Of a DNA stretch of 64,000 nt, positions 17,488 to 26,780 are shown in pieces. Source of the stretch: Shewanella marinintestina (lineage in GTDB: Bacteria > Pseudomonadota > Gammaproteobacteria > Enterobacterales > Shewanellaceae); NCBI RefSeq assembly GCF_023283845.1, contig NZ_JAKILC010000022.1, forward strand, positions 1-64,000, in the 5' to 3' direction. The notes under the pieces are model-generated. The model saw nothing but the letters and a program-made list of their open reading frames with translations. It searched no databases and was not told where the DNA came from. Position 1 is the stretch's first letter, and each line of letters begins with the position of its first letter. The position numbers were made by a program, and so were the translations under genes.

Positions 17488-18945
17488 TTAGTTTTTCCAG
17501 AAGGTCGGCGTAAACAAAATTAACAGAGTAAACACTTCTAATCGGCCAAACAGCATGGCAAACAATAGCACCCACTTTTCACCATCGCCAATACTGGCGT
17601 AGTTACTCGCCACCTCACCTAAACCTGGACCTAGGTTATTCAAGCAAGCAGCTGTAGCACTAAAAGCGGTAATCGCATCCATCCCTTGTGCCATCAAAAT
17701 AAGCATGCACACTACAAACACTAACGCGTAAGCAGAGAAGAACCCCCATACCGCATCAATAACCCTATCTGGCAGTGCGTTACCACTAATACGAATAGAA
17801 AACATACCACGTGGATGTACCAAGCGCTTTAACTCGCGAGAGCCTTGCAATAACAACAAAATAACTCGAATGACTTTAATACCGCCTGCTGTTGAGCCAC
17901 CACTGCCGCCAATAAAACTAGAGAAAATTAGCAAGATAGGTAAGAACAGCGGCCAAGCGTGAAAACTCTCGGTACCAAAGCCGGCAGTAGTGGAAATCGA
18001 TACCGCTTGGAACAGTGCATAATCAAAAGTTTCTTCTGCCGAGTCATAAATGCCTGAGCCATACAGGGTGACAAAACAGATGGCAGTTAGCACCAATTGA
18101 ATCGCAATGAGCACTTTAAACTCGGCGTCCCTAAAGTAAACTCTAAGGTTAATGCCGCGGCGAGAAAATGCCGCAAAGTGTAAGCTAAAATTCAGTGCTG
18201 CAATCAGCAGAAACACTACACAGATCAGATTGATTGTAGGGCTGTCAAAGTAGCCCATACTGGCGTCGTGAGTAGAGAAACCGCCAATGGCAATGGTTGA
18301 GAATGAGTGACAAATCGCATCAAACACATCCATCCCCGCCAACCAATAAGCAAAGGCACAAGCGACGGTTAATGCTAAATAGATATACCAAAGCGCTTTA
18401 GCGGTTTCAGCAATTCTGGGCGTCATCTTACTGTCTTTAACTGGTCCTGGCATTTCGGCACGATATAGCTGCATCCCCCCAACGCCAAGTACAGGCAAAA
18501 TAGCCACTGCCAGTACAATAATTCCCATACCACCAAGCCATTGCAGCAAGTGGCGATAGAACAAAATCGCTTTGGGTAGGCTATCGAGGCCAACAATCAC
18601 CGTGGCTCCGGTGGTGGTCAGCGCAGAGAACGACTCAAAAAAACTGTCGGTTAAACTTAGTGAGGGTTGGCCAGAGAAAATAAATGGCACAGCACCAATA
18701 GAGCCGAGTACTACCCAGAACAATACCACCAGCAAGAAGCCCTCGCGGGTACGCAGATCTTTACGATGAGCACGGTTGGGATACCAAAGGCTAAAACCCA
18801 AAATCAGGCACAATACAAACGCCTGAATAAATGCCATGCCGCCACCATCTTTATAAATAACGGCTACCACGGCAGGTGGGAGTAAAGATAAAGAAAACAG
18901 CCCCATCAGCAGGCCTGTAATTCTTATAATTGTTCGATATTGCAT
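17488..18945 (-). CDS. trkH: Trk K+ transporter membrane subunit TrkH (copy 2)
   Basis: A 485-residue polytopic TrkH-family protein. Its filter loops read LTTTGATV, STIAIGGFST, ISTTAGFGTES and LNNLGPGLGEV; a glycine in filter position is kept in each. By position (pepQ-yigZ-trkH-hemG) this is the orthologue of E. coli trkH, whereas copy 1 sits beside trkA. One trkA gene may serve both channels. No second trkA is visible in the window. Confidence 0.93.
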   Translation of the reverse strand: MQYRTIIRITGLLMGLFSLSLLPPAVVAVIYKDGGGMAFIQAFVLCLILGFSLWYPNRAHRKDLRTREGFLLVVLFWVVLGSIGAVPFIFSGQPSLSLTDSFFESFSALTTTGATVIVGLDSLPKAILFYRHLLQWLGGMGIIVLAVAILPVLGVGGMQLYRAEMPGPVKDSKMTPRIAETAKALWYIYLALTVACAFAYWLAGMDVFDAICHSFSTIAIGGFSTHDASMGYFDSPTINLICVVFLLIAALNFSLHFAAFSRRGINLRVYFRDAEFKVLIAIQLVLTAICFVTLYGSGIYDSAEETFDYALFQAVSISTTAGFGTESFHAWPLFLPILLIFSSFIGGSGGSTAGGIKVIRVILLLLQGSRELKRLVHPRGMFSIRISGNALPDRVIDAVWGFFSAYALVFVVCMLILMAQGMDAITAFSATAACLNNLGPGLGEVASNYASIGDGEKWVLLFAMLFGRLEVFTLLILFTPTFWKN

Positions 18946-19080
18946 TGATTCCCATCACTCGCGCTAATGCTACAGCGCATTTTTGTACACATAATTAATG
19001 ACCTTGTACCGCAGCAATTGCAATACAAAGCGCTTGTTACACTTATTACCGATAAATCAGCAAACATAAAACTGGCTAAC

Positions 19081-19695
19081 TTACTCGGCAAATATGGCTT
19101 TCAACTGGCCTTTACTCATAGTGGCTAGATCGACGTTTAGCTGCACCTTAAACGCTTTAGGTATAGCAAATTGAATCACGATATTGTCGCTAAACTGTTT
19201 GTCGTCAATCACCACGTCATATTGGGCAAAAATATGCTCAACATCTTTGAGTTGATGATAATCACACACTAGAGTCGCTGGATAACGGATCTGCTTAAGT
19301 TGAGTTTGCAGCTGAGGAATCGCTTGTTTAATCCCCGAACTATAGGCTCTAACCAATCCACCCACGCCTAGTTTAGTTCCGCCAAAATAGCGGATAACAA
19401 CTGCCCCAACTTCACCAATATTAGCGCCCTGTAGCGCCGCTAACATCGGCCGACCAGCACTACCTGAAGGTTCACCGTCATCACTAGAGCCCATATTGAC
19501 GTTATCCGTTGGTGCACCACCAACAAAAGCGTAGCAATAATGGTTTGCTCCCGGATACTCAACCTTTAAGTTAGTAAGTACACACTTCAACTCTTCTGCA
19601 GACTGGCAGTGAAATAGAAAAGAGATAAAGCGACTATGCTTTATCTCTTCTTCAAATAATAGCTCTGCGGCAGGAATGAGATAGCTCTCGCTCAA
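19081..19695 (-). CDS. yigZ: YigZ/IMPACT family protein
   Basis: A 204-residue protein of the UPF0029/IMPACT family. The conserved N-terminal domain has HCQSAEELKCVL, GANHYCYAFVGG, DDGEPSGSAGRPML and VVIRYFGGTKLGVGGLVRAYS. A smaller C-terminal domain (DUF1949 type) follows from about residue 135. Bacterial members have no firmly established biochemical role, although the eukaryotic homologue regulates GCN2. It lies between pepQ and trkH as in E. coli. Confidence 0.92.
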   Translation of the reverse strand: MSESYLIPAAELLFEEEIKHSRFISFLFHCQSAEELKCVLTNLKVEYPGANHYCYAFVGGAPTDNVNMGSSDDGEPSGSAGRPMLAALQGANIGEVGAVVIRYFGGTKLGVGGLVRAYSSGIKQAIPQLQTQLKQIRYPATLVCDYHQLKDVEHIFAQYDVVIDDKQFSDNIVIQFAIPKAFKVQLNVDLATMSKGQLKAIFAE

Positions 19696-19750
19696 AATAG
19701 TTCTCTCAATCGATTATTCGCGATTATCTCAGCCAAGTTAGCGAAAAATA

Positions 19751-21073
19751 TTAGCGATTCAACCCTAAATCTCGGGTCATATTCTCAATACTCTCGCCAT
19801 GAACAATCACGTTGTCTTCAATACGAATACCACCAAATGGCCTTAGGGTATCTACCGTATTCCAATTAATCTGAGACTGACGCTTATCTTGTTTTAACGG
19901 CGCTAATAGCGAGTCAATAATATAAATACCCGGCTCTATGGTCAGTACCTGATTAACATCTAACTCTCGAGTACAACGTAAAAACGGATGCGCATCAGGA
20001 GCGGCAATATGAGTGCCTTTATCATCACCAAGGAAACCGCCCATGTCGTGCACCTGAATACCTAACATATGACCTAATCCATGGGGGAAGAACACGCTAG
20101 TTATGCCCTGTTCGACCAGCCCCTGTACATCGCCGCTGACAATATCAAAATCCAACAAGATCTGCGCTAACTTATAATGAGTTTCGACGTGCAATTGCAC
20201 ATAGCTCACACCTGGCTTCATCATATTGATGATCTGCAGCTGTAAATTGTCCATTGCAGTAATCAAATCATCGAAAATATTCTTTTCAAAGGCATAGCTA
20301 CGGGTGATATCAGATGCATAACCGTTAAAGTTAGCTCCGGCGTCAATTAAGAATGAACGACGCTGGGCTGGCGATTTTTGCTCGAGTGCCGTGTAATGCA
20401 AAATCGCTGCGTTTTCATTAAGCGCAACAATACTGCCGTAAGGGACTTGGTTTTCACCTTGTGATACCGCCGATAAGTAAACTTGTAAGATCTCAAACTC
20501 ACTCGCACCATTATAGAAAGCTGTTTTAGCCGCCTGATGCCCGGTCACAGCAATTGCGTTGGACTGACGCATACAAACCAACTCATAGTCAGTCTTTGTT
20601 GCACGGTGGTAATTAAGGAAGCTTAACACTGCATCTGGATTACGCGCCTTAAAGCCCAAGACATCAGCCACATCTAAGTGCTCACCAATATAAGCCCAAT
20701 TATCAATATCTTTAGGAAGATACTCGGCAACTTTATCGGCTTTGGTCAAAAACTTAATATCGACGTGCTCTGACCAATATTCAGTCGGCTCTGCAGCCAC
20801 TTTATGCCAAAAATCCACAGGGCGATAAAAGATTAACACTGGCTTATCTGTGCCATTTACGATCAACCATGAGTTAGGATTGTCGGTCACCGGTAACCAG
20901 GCTTTAAAATGTGGATTAACTTTAAAAGGGTAATCTAGATCATCTAAAAACTGTCTGTGTGCTTGGCCTGAATGAATGACTAAGCCCGACAAATTTTCGC
21001 GAGAAATAATCTCGGCGACACGACCATTTAAGACTTGAAGATGGTCATGATAGAGATGTGCTAACTGTTCCAT
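19751..21073 (-). CDS. pepQ: Xaa-Pro dipeptidase
   Basis: PepQ hydrolyses dipeptides with C-terminal proline in the cytoplasm. The 440-residue protein belongs to the M24 pita-bread metallopeptidases. The dinuclear metal ligands are visible: two Asp in DAGANFNGYASDITRSY, His in PHGLGHMLG, Glu in TIEPGIYI and Glu in GGIRIEDN. The N-terminal 160 residues form the creatinase-like domain. It is divergent from fadB, as in E. coli, and is followed on the same strand by yigZ. Confidence 0.96.
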   Translation of the reverse strand: MEQLAHLYHDHLQVLNGRVAEIISRENLSGLVIHSGQAHRQFLDDLDYPFKVNPHFKAWLPVTDNPNSWLIVNGTDKPVLIFYRPVDFWHKVAAEPTEYWSEHVDIKFLTKADKVAEYLPKDIDNWAYIGEHLDVADVLGFKARNPDAVLSFLNYHRATKTDYELVCMRQSNAIAVTGHQAAKTAFYNGASEFEILQVYLSAVSQGENQVPYGSIVALNENAAILHYTALEQKSPAQRRSFLIDAGANFNGYASDITRSYAFEKNIFDDLITAMDNLQLQIINMMKPGVSYVQLHVETHYKLAQILLDFDIVSGDVQGLVEQGITSVFFPHGLGHMLGIQVHDMGGFLGDDKGTHIAAPDAHPFLRCTRELDVNQVLTIEPGIYIIDSLLAPLKQDKRQSQINWNTVDTLRPFGGIRIEDNVIVHGESIENMTRDLGLNR

Positions 21074-21437
21074 GAGGGTTACCCTATTGTTATTATTTAG
21101 CCAAATTTTCGACGACGGCTCAGTCTAACACATCGTTAATTAAAATTTTTCTTCAAACACATTATTCGCATTTACAGGCAAGTTACTAACCATAAACTTA
21201 AAATCAAAAAACCTGCAAAAAATCAATAAAACCATGAATATTAAAAGTTATTATTTATACACACCAAAAAACCAAACGATCGTTTAAATTGGGTGTTGTA
21301 ATTTTTTGTGATTAGTCGCACACTGGATGGCAACTGGTCAAATGATGGCCGAGGCTGCTGTGACAAAGAAAGTTACATTCAGATAATAAAATCATTAACG
21401 ATCTGAATAGTGAACTTAAGCTATAAGGAAGCAAGCA
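21074..21437. promoter_or_regulatory. pepQ-fadB divergent intergenic region with candidate fatty-acid regulator sites
   Basis: This 364-base AT-rich gap must hold the pepQ and fadBA promoters. AAACGATCGTTT (21274-21285) is a perfect 12-bp palindrome resembling the CAAAC-N-GTTTG type site of PsrA, the fatty-acid-responsive repressor known from Pseudomonas and Shewanella. AACTGGTC (21332-21339) matches the left half of the E. coli FadR operator, but the right half is poor. I could not assign a confident -10/-35 pair. Confidence 0.4.
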
Positions 21438-23591
21438 ATGATCTACCAAAGCCCTACAATTGAGGTTGAGTTACTCGAAGATAATATCGCCCACCTATGC
21501 TTTAAAGCACAAGGTTCAGTGAACAAGTTAGACAGAGCAACCATCGATTCGTTAAATGCTGCACTCGACAGCATCAAACAAGATTCTAGTATCAAGGGTC
21601 TTATGCTGAGCTCAGCTAAAGATGCCTTTATCGTTGGCGCTGACATCACTGAGTTTCTGGGACTGTTCACTGAAGAAGACACAGTACTGCACTCATGGCT
21701 TGAACAAGCTAACGATGTTTTCAATAAGCTAGAAGACTTACCTTTTCCCACGATTTCAGCAATTAATGGCTTTGCATTAGGTGGTGGTTGTGAAACCATC
21801 CTAGCAACAGACTTCCGTATCGCAGACACAACAGCTCGCATCGGTCTACCTGAAACTAAATTAGGTATTATCCCAGGCTTTGGTGGCACAGTACGTTTAC
21901 CACGTGTTATCGGTGCCGACAACGCACTTGAATGGATCACCTCAGGTAAAGATCAACGCCCAGAAGCAGCACTAAAAGTTGGCGCTATTGACGCCGTTGT
22001 CGCTCCAGAGCAATTAAAACCAGCAGCATTAAAAATGCTTAAAGATGCCCTAGCAGAAAAGCTAGATTGGCAATCTCGCCGCGCTAAGAAACAAGCGCCG
22101 CTAACCCTACCTAAGCTTGAAGCCATGATGTCTTTTGCTACAGCTAAAGGCATGGTATTTAAAATTGCCGGTAAACATTACCCTGCACCAATGGCTGTAA
22201 TTAGTGTTGTCGAGCAAGCAGCACAAAGTAGCCGAGCAGAAGCCTTACAAATTGAACATCAAGCGTTTGTAAAGCTAGCCAAAACCGAAGTTGCGCAAGC
22301 ACTGATTGGTATCTTCTTAAACGATCAACTCGTTAAAGGTAAAGCTAAGAAAGCTGGCAAACTCGCTAAGAAAGTCGACTCTGCAGCTGTACTTGGCGCC
22401 GGTATCATGGGTGGCGGTATCGCTTACCAAAGTGCCAGCAAAGGCACACCTATCGTGATGAAAGATATCGCCCAACCGGCACTCGATTTAGGCTTAGGTG
22501 AAGCAGCAAAACTGCTTACTGCACAAGTGAAGCGCGGCCGTTCAACGCCAGCAAAGATGGCAGCAGTACTGAATAACATCACTCCGGCACTCGACTATGC
22601 TCCAGTAAAAGATGCTGACGTGGTGGTTGAAGCCGTTGTTGAGCATCCAAAAGTAAAATCAATGGTACTGGCTGAAGTTGAACAACATGTTAGCGAAGAT
22701 GCCATCATCACCTCTAACACCTCAACGATTTCAATCAACCTATTAGCTAAGAGCCTCAAAAAGCCTGAGCGCTTCTGTGGTATGCACTTCTTTAACCCAG
22801 TGCACAAAATGCCATTAGTCGAAGTCATTCGTGGTGAAAACAGCTCAGACGAAACCGTTGCTTCCGTTGTAGCCTATGCCAGCAAGATGGGTAAAACCCC
22901 TATCGTGGTAAATGACTGCCCAGGTTTCTTTGTTAACCGCGTACTCTTCCCTTACTTTGCAGGCTTTAGTGGCTTGCTTGCCGATGGCGCCGATTTCGCC
23001 GCTATTGATAAAGTGATGGAGAAGCAGTTTGGTTGGCCAATGGGCCCAGCTTACTTACTTGACGTTGTTGGCCTAGATACTGGTCATCACGCACAAGCGG
23101 TAATGGCTGAAGGATTCCCAGACCGTATGGGTAAATCAGGTAAAGATGCTATTGATGTGATGTTTGAAGCTGAGCGCTTTGGCCAAAAGAACAGTAAAGG
23201 TTTCTACCAATACTCGGTTGACCGCCGCGGTAAGCCAAAGAAAGATTTAGACCCAACCAGCTATGAATTACTACAAGCTGAGTTTGGTGAACAAAAAGCA
23301 TTTGAATCAGATGAGATCATCGCTCGCACTATGATCCCTATGATTATCGAAACAGTGCGCTGTCTTGAAGAAGGAATTATCGCTTCGCCTGCTGAAGCGG
23401 ATATGGGTCTAGTTTACGGTCTTGGTTTCCCACCATTTAGAGGCGGTGTCTTCCGTTACCTAGATACTATGGGTGTAGCTAACTTTGTCGCTCTAGCAGA
23501 CAAATACGCTCACTTAGGTGGTCTATACCAAGTAACCGATACTATGCGCGAACTTGCCGCCAATAATGGCAGTTACTACCAGCAGGCTTAA
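21438..23591 (+). CDS. fadB: fatty acid oxidation complex subunit alpha
   Basis: FadB is the multifunctional alpha subunit of aerobic beta-oxidation, combining enoyl-CoA hydratase/isomerase and L-3-hydroxyacyl-CoA dehydrogenase. The 717-residue protein has an N-terminal crotonase domain (NGFALGGGCE near residue 114, and GLPETKLGIIPGFGGTVRLP). The NAD-binding domain starts near residue 317 (LGAGIMGGGIAY), with SNTSTISI and HFFNPVHKMPLVEVI. The C-terminal dehydrogenase repeats follow. fadA begins 18 bases downstream, giving the standard fadBA operon. Confidence 0.97.
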   Translation: MIYQSPTIEVELLEDNIAHLCFKAQGSVNKLDRATIDSLNAALDSIKQDSSIKGLMLSSAKDAFIVGADITEFLGLFTEEDTVLHSWLEQANDVFNKLEDLPFPTISAINGFALGGGCETILATDFRIADTTARIGLPETKLGIIPGFGGTVRLPRVIGADNALEWITSGKDQRPEAALKVGAIDAVVAPEQLKPAALKMLKDALAEKLDWQSRRAKKQAPLTLPKLEAMMSFATAKGMVFKIAGKHYPAPMAVISVVEQAAQSSRAEALQIEHQAFVKLAKTEVAQALIGIFLNDQLVKGKAKKAGKLAKKVDSAAVLGAGIMGGGIAYQSASKGTPIVMKDIAQPALDLGLGEAAKLLTAQVKRGRSTPAKMAAVLNNITPALDYAPVKDADVVVEAVVEHPKVKSMVLAEVEQHVSEDAIITSNTSTISINLLAKSLKKPERFCGMHFFNPVHKMPLVEVIRGENSSDETVASVVAYASKMGKTPIVVNDCPGFFVNRVLFPYFAGFSGLLADGADFAAIDKVMEKQFGWPMGPAYLLDVVGLDTGHHAQAVMAEGFPDRMGKSGKDAIDVMFEAERFGQKNSKGFYQYSVDRRGKPKKDLDPTSYELLQAEFGEQKAFESDEIIARTMIPMIIETVRCLEEGIIASPAEADMGLVYGLGFPPFRGGVFRYLDTMGVANFVALADKYAHLGGLYQVTDTMRELAANNGSYYQQA

Positions 23592-23609
23592 GCAGGAAGG
23601 ATTAGAACA

Positions 23610-24773
23610 ATGAAAAATGCCGTTATCGTAGATTGTATCCGTACGCCAATGGGCCGCTCAAAGGCTGGTGTATTTAGAAATGTACGTGCAGAAACTTTAT
23701 CTGCAGAATTGATGAAAGCGCTACTTGAGCGCAACCCAAAGCTTGATCCAAACACTATTGAAGATGTGATGTGGGGTTGTGTACAGCAAACCCTTGAGCA
23801 AGGCTTTAATATTGCCCGTAACGCGGCTTTGCTAGCTGGTATTCCTAAGCAAGTTGGCGCAGTTACTGTTAACCGTTTATGTGGCTCATCTATGGATGCT
23901 CTCCACCAAGCGGCTCGTGCGATTATGACAGGCCAAGGCGATACCTTTATCGTTGGTGGTGTTGAGCATATGGGTCATGTACCAATGAACCATGGCGTCG
24001 ACTTCCACCCAGGTCTTGCTAACAATGTTGCTAAAGCCTCAGGCATGATGGGTCTAACCGCAGAAATGCTCGGCAAGATGCACGGCATTACTCGTGAACA
24101 ACAAGATGCCTTTGCAGTACGTTCACATCAACGTGCTCATGCAGCCACAGTGGAAGGCCGTTTCGCCAATGAAATAGTAGCGATTGAAGGTCATGATGCC
24201 GACGGTGCCTTGATTAAAGTTGAGCACGATGAAGTGATCCGCCCAGAAACATCAATGGAATCTCTTTCAGGTCTACGCCCCGCTTTTGACCCAGCTAACG
24301 GTACTGTTACCGCGGGTACCTCTTCTGCATTATCAGATGGCGCTTCAGCCATGCTCGTGATGGAAGAAGAGAAAGCAAAAGCATTAGGCTTACCTATTCG
24401 CGCTCGTATTCGCTCAATGGCGATAGCCGGTTGTGATGCAGCGATTATGGGTTACGGGCCTGTACCTGCCACTCAAAAAGCACTTAAGCGTGCAGGTCTA
24501 ACCGTTGATGACTTAGACGTTATCGAGCTTAACGAAGCCTTTGCCGCACAGTCTCTACCTTGTGTAAAAGATTTAGGTTTGATGGATGTGGTTGATGACA
24601 AGATTAACCTTAATGGCGGCGCGATTGCACTCGGTCATCCACTCGGTTGTTCAGGTACGCGCATCTCAACGACGCTAATCAATCTTATGGAAGCTAAAGA
24701 TGCTAAGTATGGTCTAGCGACCATGTGTATTGGTCTAGGCCAAGGCATCGCGACTATCTTCGAGCGCCCGTAA
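23610..24773 (+). CDS. fadA: 3-ketoacyl-CoA thiolase
   Basis: FadA cleaves 3-ketoacyl-CoA to acetyl-CoA and a shortened acyl-CoA and is the beta subunit of the beta-oxidation complex. The 387-residue thiolase carries the nucleophilic Cys in NRLCGSSMDALHQAA, NEAFAAQ, the GHPLGCSGTR histidine block and the second active-site Cys in MCIGLGQG. It is the second gene of fadBA and is followed by a strong terminator. Confidence 0.97.
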   Translation: MKNAVIVDCIRTPMGRSKAGVFRNVRAETLSAELMKALLERNPKLDPNTIEDVMWGCVQQTLEQGFNIARNAALLAGIPKQVGAVTVNRLCGSSMDALHQAARAIMTGQGDTFIVGGVEHMGHVPMNHGVDFHPGLANNVAKASGMMGLTAEMLGKMHGITREQQDAFAVRSHQRAHAATVEGRFANEIVAIEGHDADGALIKVEHDEVIRPETSMESLSGLRPAFDPANGTVTAGTSSALSDGASAMLVMEEEKAKALGLPIRARIRSMAIAGCDAAIMGYGPVPATQKALKRAGLTVDDLDVIELNEAFAAQSLPCVKDLGLMDVVDDKINLNGGAIALGHPLGCSGTRISTTLINLMEAKDAKYGLATMCIGLGQGIATIFERP

Positions 24774-24792
24774 AGCTTCAGCTCAAATAGAT

Positions 24793-24820
24793 AAAAAGCC
24801 AGCGTAAGCTGGCTTTTTTT
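24793..24820 (+). terminator. fadBA intrinsic terminator
   Basis: Stem AAAAGCCAGC / GCTGGCTTTT with a GTAA loop and a run of seven or more T, 20 bases after the fadA stop. Confidence 0.9.
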
Positions 24821-24942
24821 GTTTTCGATTCAAGCCGTTTACCTCAAACGAGAAATCATAAGTCACTCAAAGTCCAAACCGGCTAGCCTATTTCCAACAA
24901 CTGCATTAACCTGAAGTCATCTGTTCTCCATTAGGATGCGCG

Positions 24943-25404
24943 ATGAAATTAGTATTGCTTGCCGACAATGACTCAGCCATACCTCAAATAGCTAAATGGT
25001 ATAACGATGAATGGGGCTCTATTGGTGAAGGTCGTAGCACTCAAGAGCTGCAACTTAAGCTCAAAGCTTACCTTAACCACGACAAGCTTCCTTTAATTAT
25101 CTTAGCCCAAGATGGTGATGAACTACTCGGTGCAGCTCAACTTCGTTTCCATGAAATGGATACCTACCCCGAGAGAGAGCATTGGCTTGGTGGAGTTTAT
25201 GTTGCCTCCCAGCATAGAGGTAAAGGCATAGCCAATAACTTAGTAAGCGCTATTATAGATAAGGCCAAGGAGCTCGGAGTAAACAGTATTAACTTACAAA
25301 CCCAAGATTCTACTGGCGGTCTATATACCCGCCTCGGCTGGCAACCTGTAGAACAGGTCACTTATCACGGTATTGAAGTGCAAGTTATGGAAAAATTACT
25401 TTAA
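24943..25404 (+). CDS. GNAT family N-acetyltransferase
   Basis: A 153-residue acetyltransferase of the GNAT superfamily. The acetyl-CoA pyrophosphate loop is visible as QHRGKGIANNL (about residues 90-100), preceded by the beta-4 strand GVYVAS and followed by the INLQTQD strand. Substrate cannot be told from the sequence. It is a short monocistronic gene after the fadBA terminator, with ybaK starting 41 bases downstream on the same strand. Confidence 0.85.
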   Translation: MKLVLLADNDSAIPQIAKWYNDEWGSIGEGRSTQELQLKLKAYLNHDKLPLIILAQDGDELLGAAQLRFHEMDTYPEREHWLGGVYVASQHRGKGIANNLVSAIIDKAKELGVNSINLQTQDSTGGLYTRLGWQPVEQVTYHGIEVQVMEKLL

Positions 25405-25445
25405 CTAGCACCAATAATGCCTGCACCACATATATAGGTAACACA

Positions 25446-25916
25446 ATGACTCCCGCTATCGACCTGCTCATTAAACACAAGATTGCTCATCAAGTTCATG
25501 AATATCAGCATGATCCATCTTGCCAAGCATACGGCTTAGAAGCCGCAGAGAAAATTGGGGTGGCACCTGAGTTGGTATTTAAAACCTTAGTAGTGAAACT
25601 TGATGGTAAGCAACTCGCGGTCGCGATTATTCCTGTAGCCGAAAAGCTCAGTATGAAATTGATAGCAAAGGCAGTCAAAGCCAAAAAAGCAGTAATGGCC
25701 GAAGCAATGGAAGTGCAGCGTAGCTCTGGTTATGTGCTTGGCGGTGTCAGTCCATTAGGACAAAAAAGACTGTTAATAACTGTTATTGATCAGTCTGCTG
25801 CTACTCTTGAAAAAATGTTCGTCAGCGGCGGACGCCGCGGGCTCGATATTGAACTTGCACCCGATGATATAAAGTTATTACTAAAAGCCCAGTTTGCTCC
25901 AATCACCGCAGAGTAA
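25446..25916 (+). CDS. ybaK: Cys-tRNA(Pro)/Cys-tRNA(Cys) deacylase YbaK
   Basis: A 156-residue single-domain protein of the YbaK/EbsC family, which removes Cys mischarged onto tRNA(Pro) by prolyl-tRNA synthetase. Characteristic features are YGLEAAEKIGVAPELVFKTLVV, the conserved catalytic Lys in that segment, and SGYVLGGVSPLGQKR towards the C-terminus. A perfect parS site follows 18 bases after the stop codon. Confidence 0.93.
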   Translation: MTPAIDLLIKHKIAHQVHEYQHDPSCQAYGLEAAEKIGVAPELVFKTLVVKLDGKQLAVAIIPVAEKLSMKLIAKAVKAKKAVMAEAMEVQRSSGYVLGGVSPLGQKRLLITVIDQSAATLEKMFVSGGRRGLDIELAPDDIKLLLKAQFAPITAE

Positions 25917-25926
25917 CAGTCTATTA

Positions 25927-25958
25927 ATTTACAGTGTTCCACGTGGAACACTGTAAAT
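25927..25958. other. perfect parS site within a 32-bp palindrome
   Basis: The 16-mer TGTTCCACGTGGAACA (25935-25950) matches the bacterial ParB-binding parS consensus and is extended to a perfect 32-bp palindrome. It lies between ybaK and tusA. A parB gene is encoded at 54.3 kb. ParB-CTP clamps are known to load at parS and spread to form the segregation complex. No T-run follows, so it is not an obvious terminator. Confidence 0.88.
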
Positions 25959-26060
25959 AAGCAAATGTTCCAAGCTCACAAATTAAAGCGACAAACTTGG
26001 ATAAACCCGGTTGCTGGAGTAATATTAGCCACTTCTGTTTAATCGTTCAGCTGAGGAAAT

Positions 26061-26306
26061 ATGAACGACCTATTTAATGCAGCACAACATCAACTCGACG
26101 CTTTAGGCTTACGCTGCCCAGAACCTGTGATGATGGTGCGCAAATCAGTACGACGCATGAACGATGGCGAGACCTTATTGATTATTGCTGATGATCCAGC
26201 AACCACTCGTGATATTCCTAGTTTTTGCGAATTTATGGATCACACCTTAATTGCCAGCCAAACAGAATCGACACCTTATCAATACTTGATAAAAAAAGGC
26301 TTATAG
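26061..26306 (+). CDS. tusA: sulfurtransferase TusA (SirA family)
   Basis: An 81-residue TusA protein. It receives sulfur from IscS as a persulfide and passes it to TusBCD for 2-thiouridine synthesis in tRNA, and it also influences sulfur flow to molybdenum cofactor. The signature [17 protein letters not shown] carries the sulfur-accepting Cys in the CPxP motif at residues 19-22. The next gene, a MOSC-domain protein, also belongs to sulfur/molybdenum chemistry, but its link to TusA is only positional. Confidence 0.95.
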
Positions 26307-26342
26307 CCACTTGTACAAATCTAATGGATAAAAGGAATTACC

Positions 26343-26780
26343 ATGGCATCACTTATTGGTATTGCATTTAAAACTGAAAAACGTGGTCAAATGATTACGG
26401 TTGAACAAGCTCAAGTGACCCAAGCTAAAGGTGTTGAAAACGACATCTTTGGCCGTCCGGGTAAGCGCCAAGTTACAGTGATGTCTATCCAGCAATGGCA
26501 GCTTGCCTGTAATGATGTCGGTAAAACCTTGCCTTGGTTTACCCGTAGAGCAAATTTATTAATTGATGGAATGAGTTTCTCTGCTCAAGATGTAGGTAAA
26601 CAACTTATCATTGGTGAACTCGTTTTAGAGATAACTGGTGAGACAGATCCTTGCAAGAACATGGAAATGTCTTATCCGGGGCTCGAACGAGCATTATTGT
26701 CTGACTGGCGCGGTGGTGTGACATGCCGTGTGATGACTGGAGCAAATATTAAAATGGATGACAATGTCACTTTAATTTAG
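26343..26780 (+). CDS. MOSC domain-containing protein
   Basis: A 145-residue protein made of a single MOSC (molybdenum cofactor sulfurase C-terminal) domain. The conserved Cys is in ITGETDPCKNM (about residue 105), and the C-terminal GGVTCRVM strand is typical of the small YiiM-like members. Such proteins bind or transfer molybdenum cofactor, and some reduce N-hydroxylated compounds; the substrate is unknown here. It starts 36 bases after tusA. Confidence 0.85.
   Translation: MASLIGIAFKTEKRGQMITVEQAQVTQAKGVENDIFGRPGKRQVTVMSIQQWQLACNDVGKTLPWFTRRANLLIDGMSFSAQDVGKQLIIGELVLEITGETDPCKNMEMSYPGLERALLSDWRGGVTCRVMTGANIKMDDNVTLI

Noticed and set aside
21443..21940. Long open frame antisense to fadB
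   Set aside because: It lies wholly opposite the highly conserved fadB coding sequence, has no ribosome site or family similarity, and arises from codon bias.
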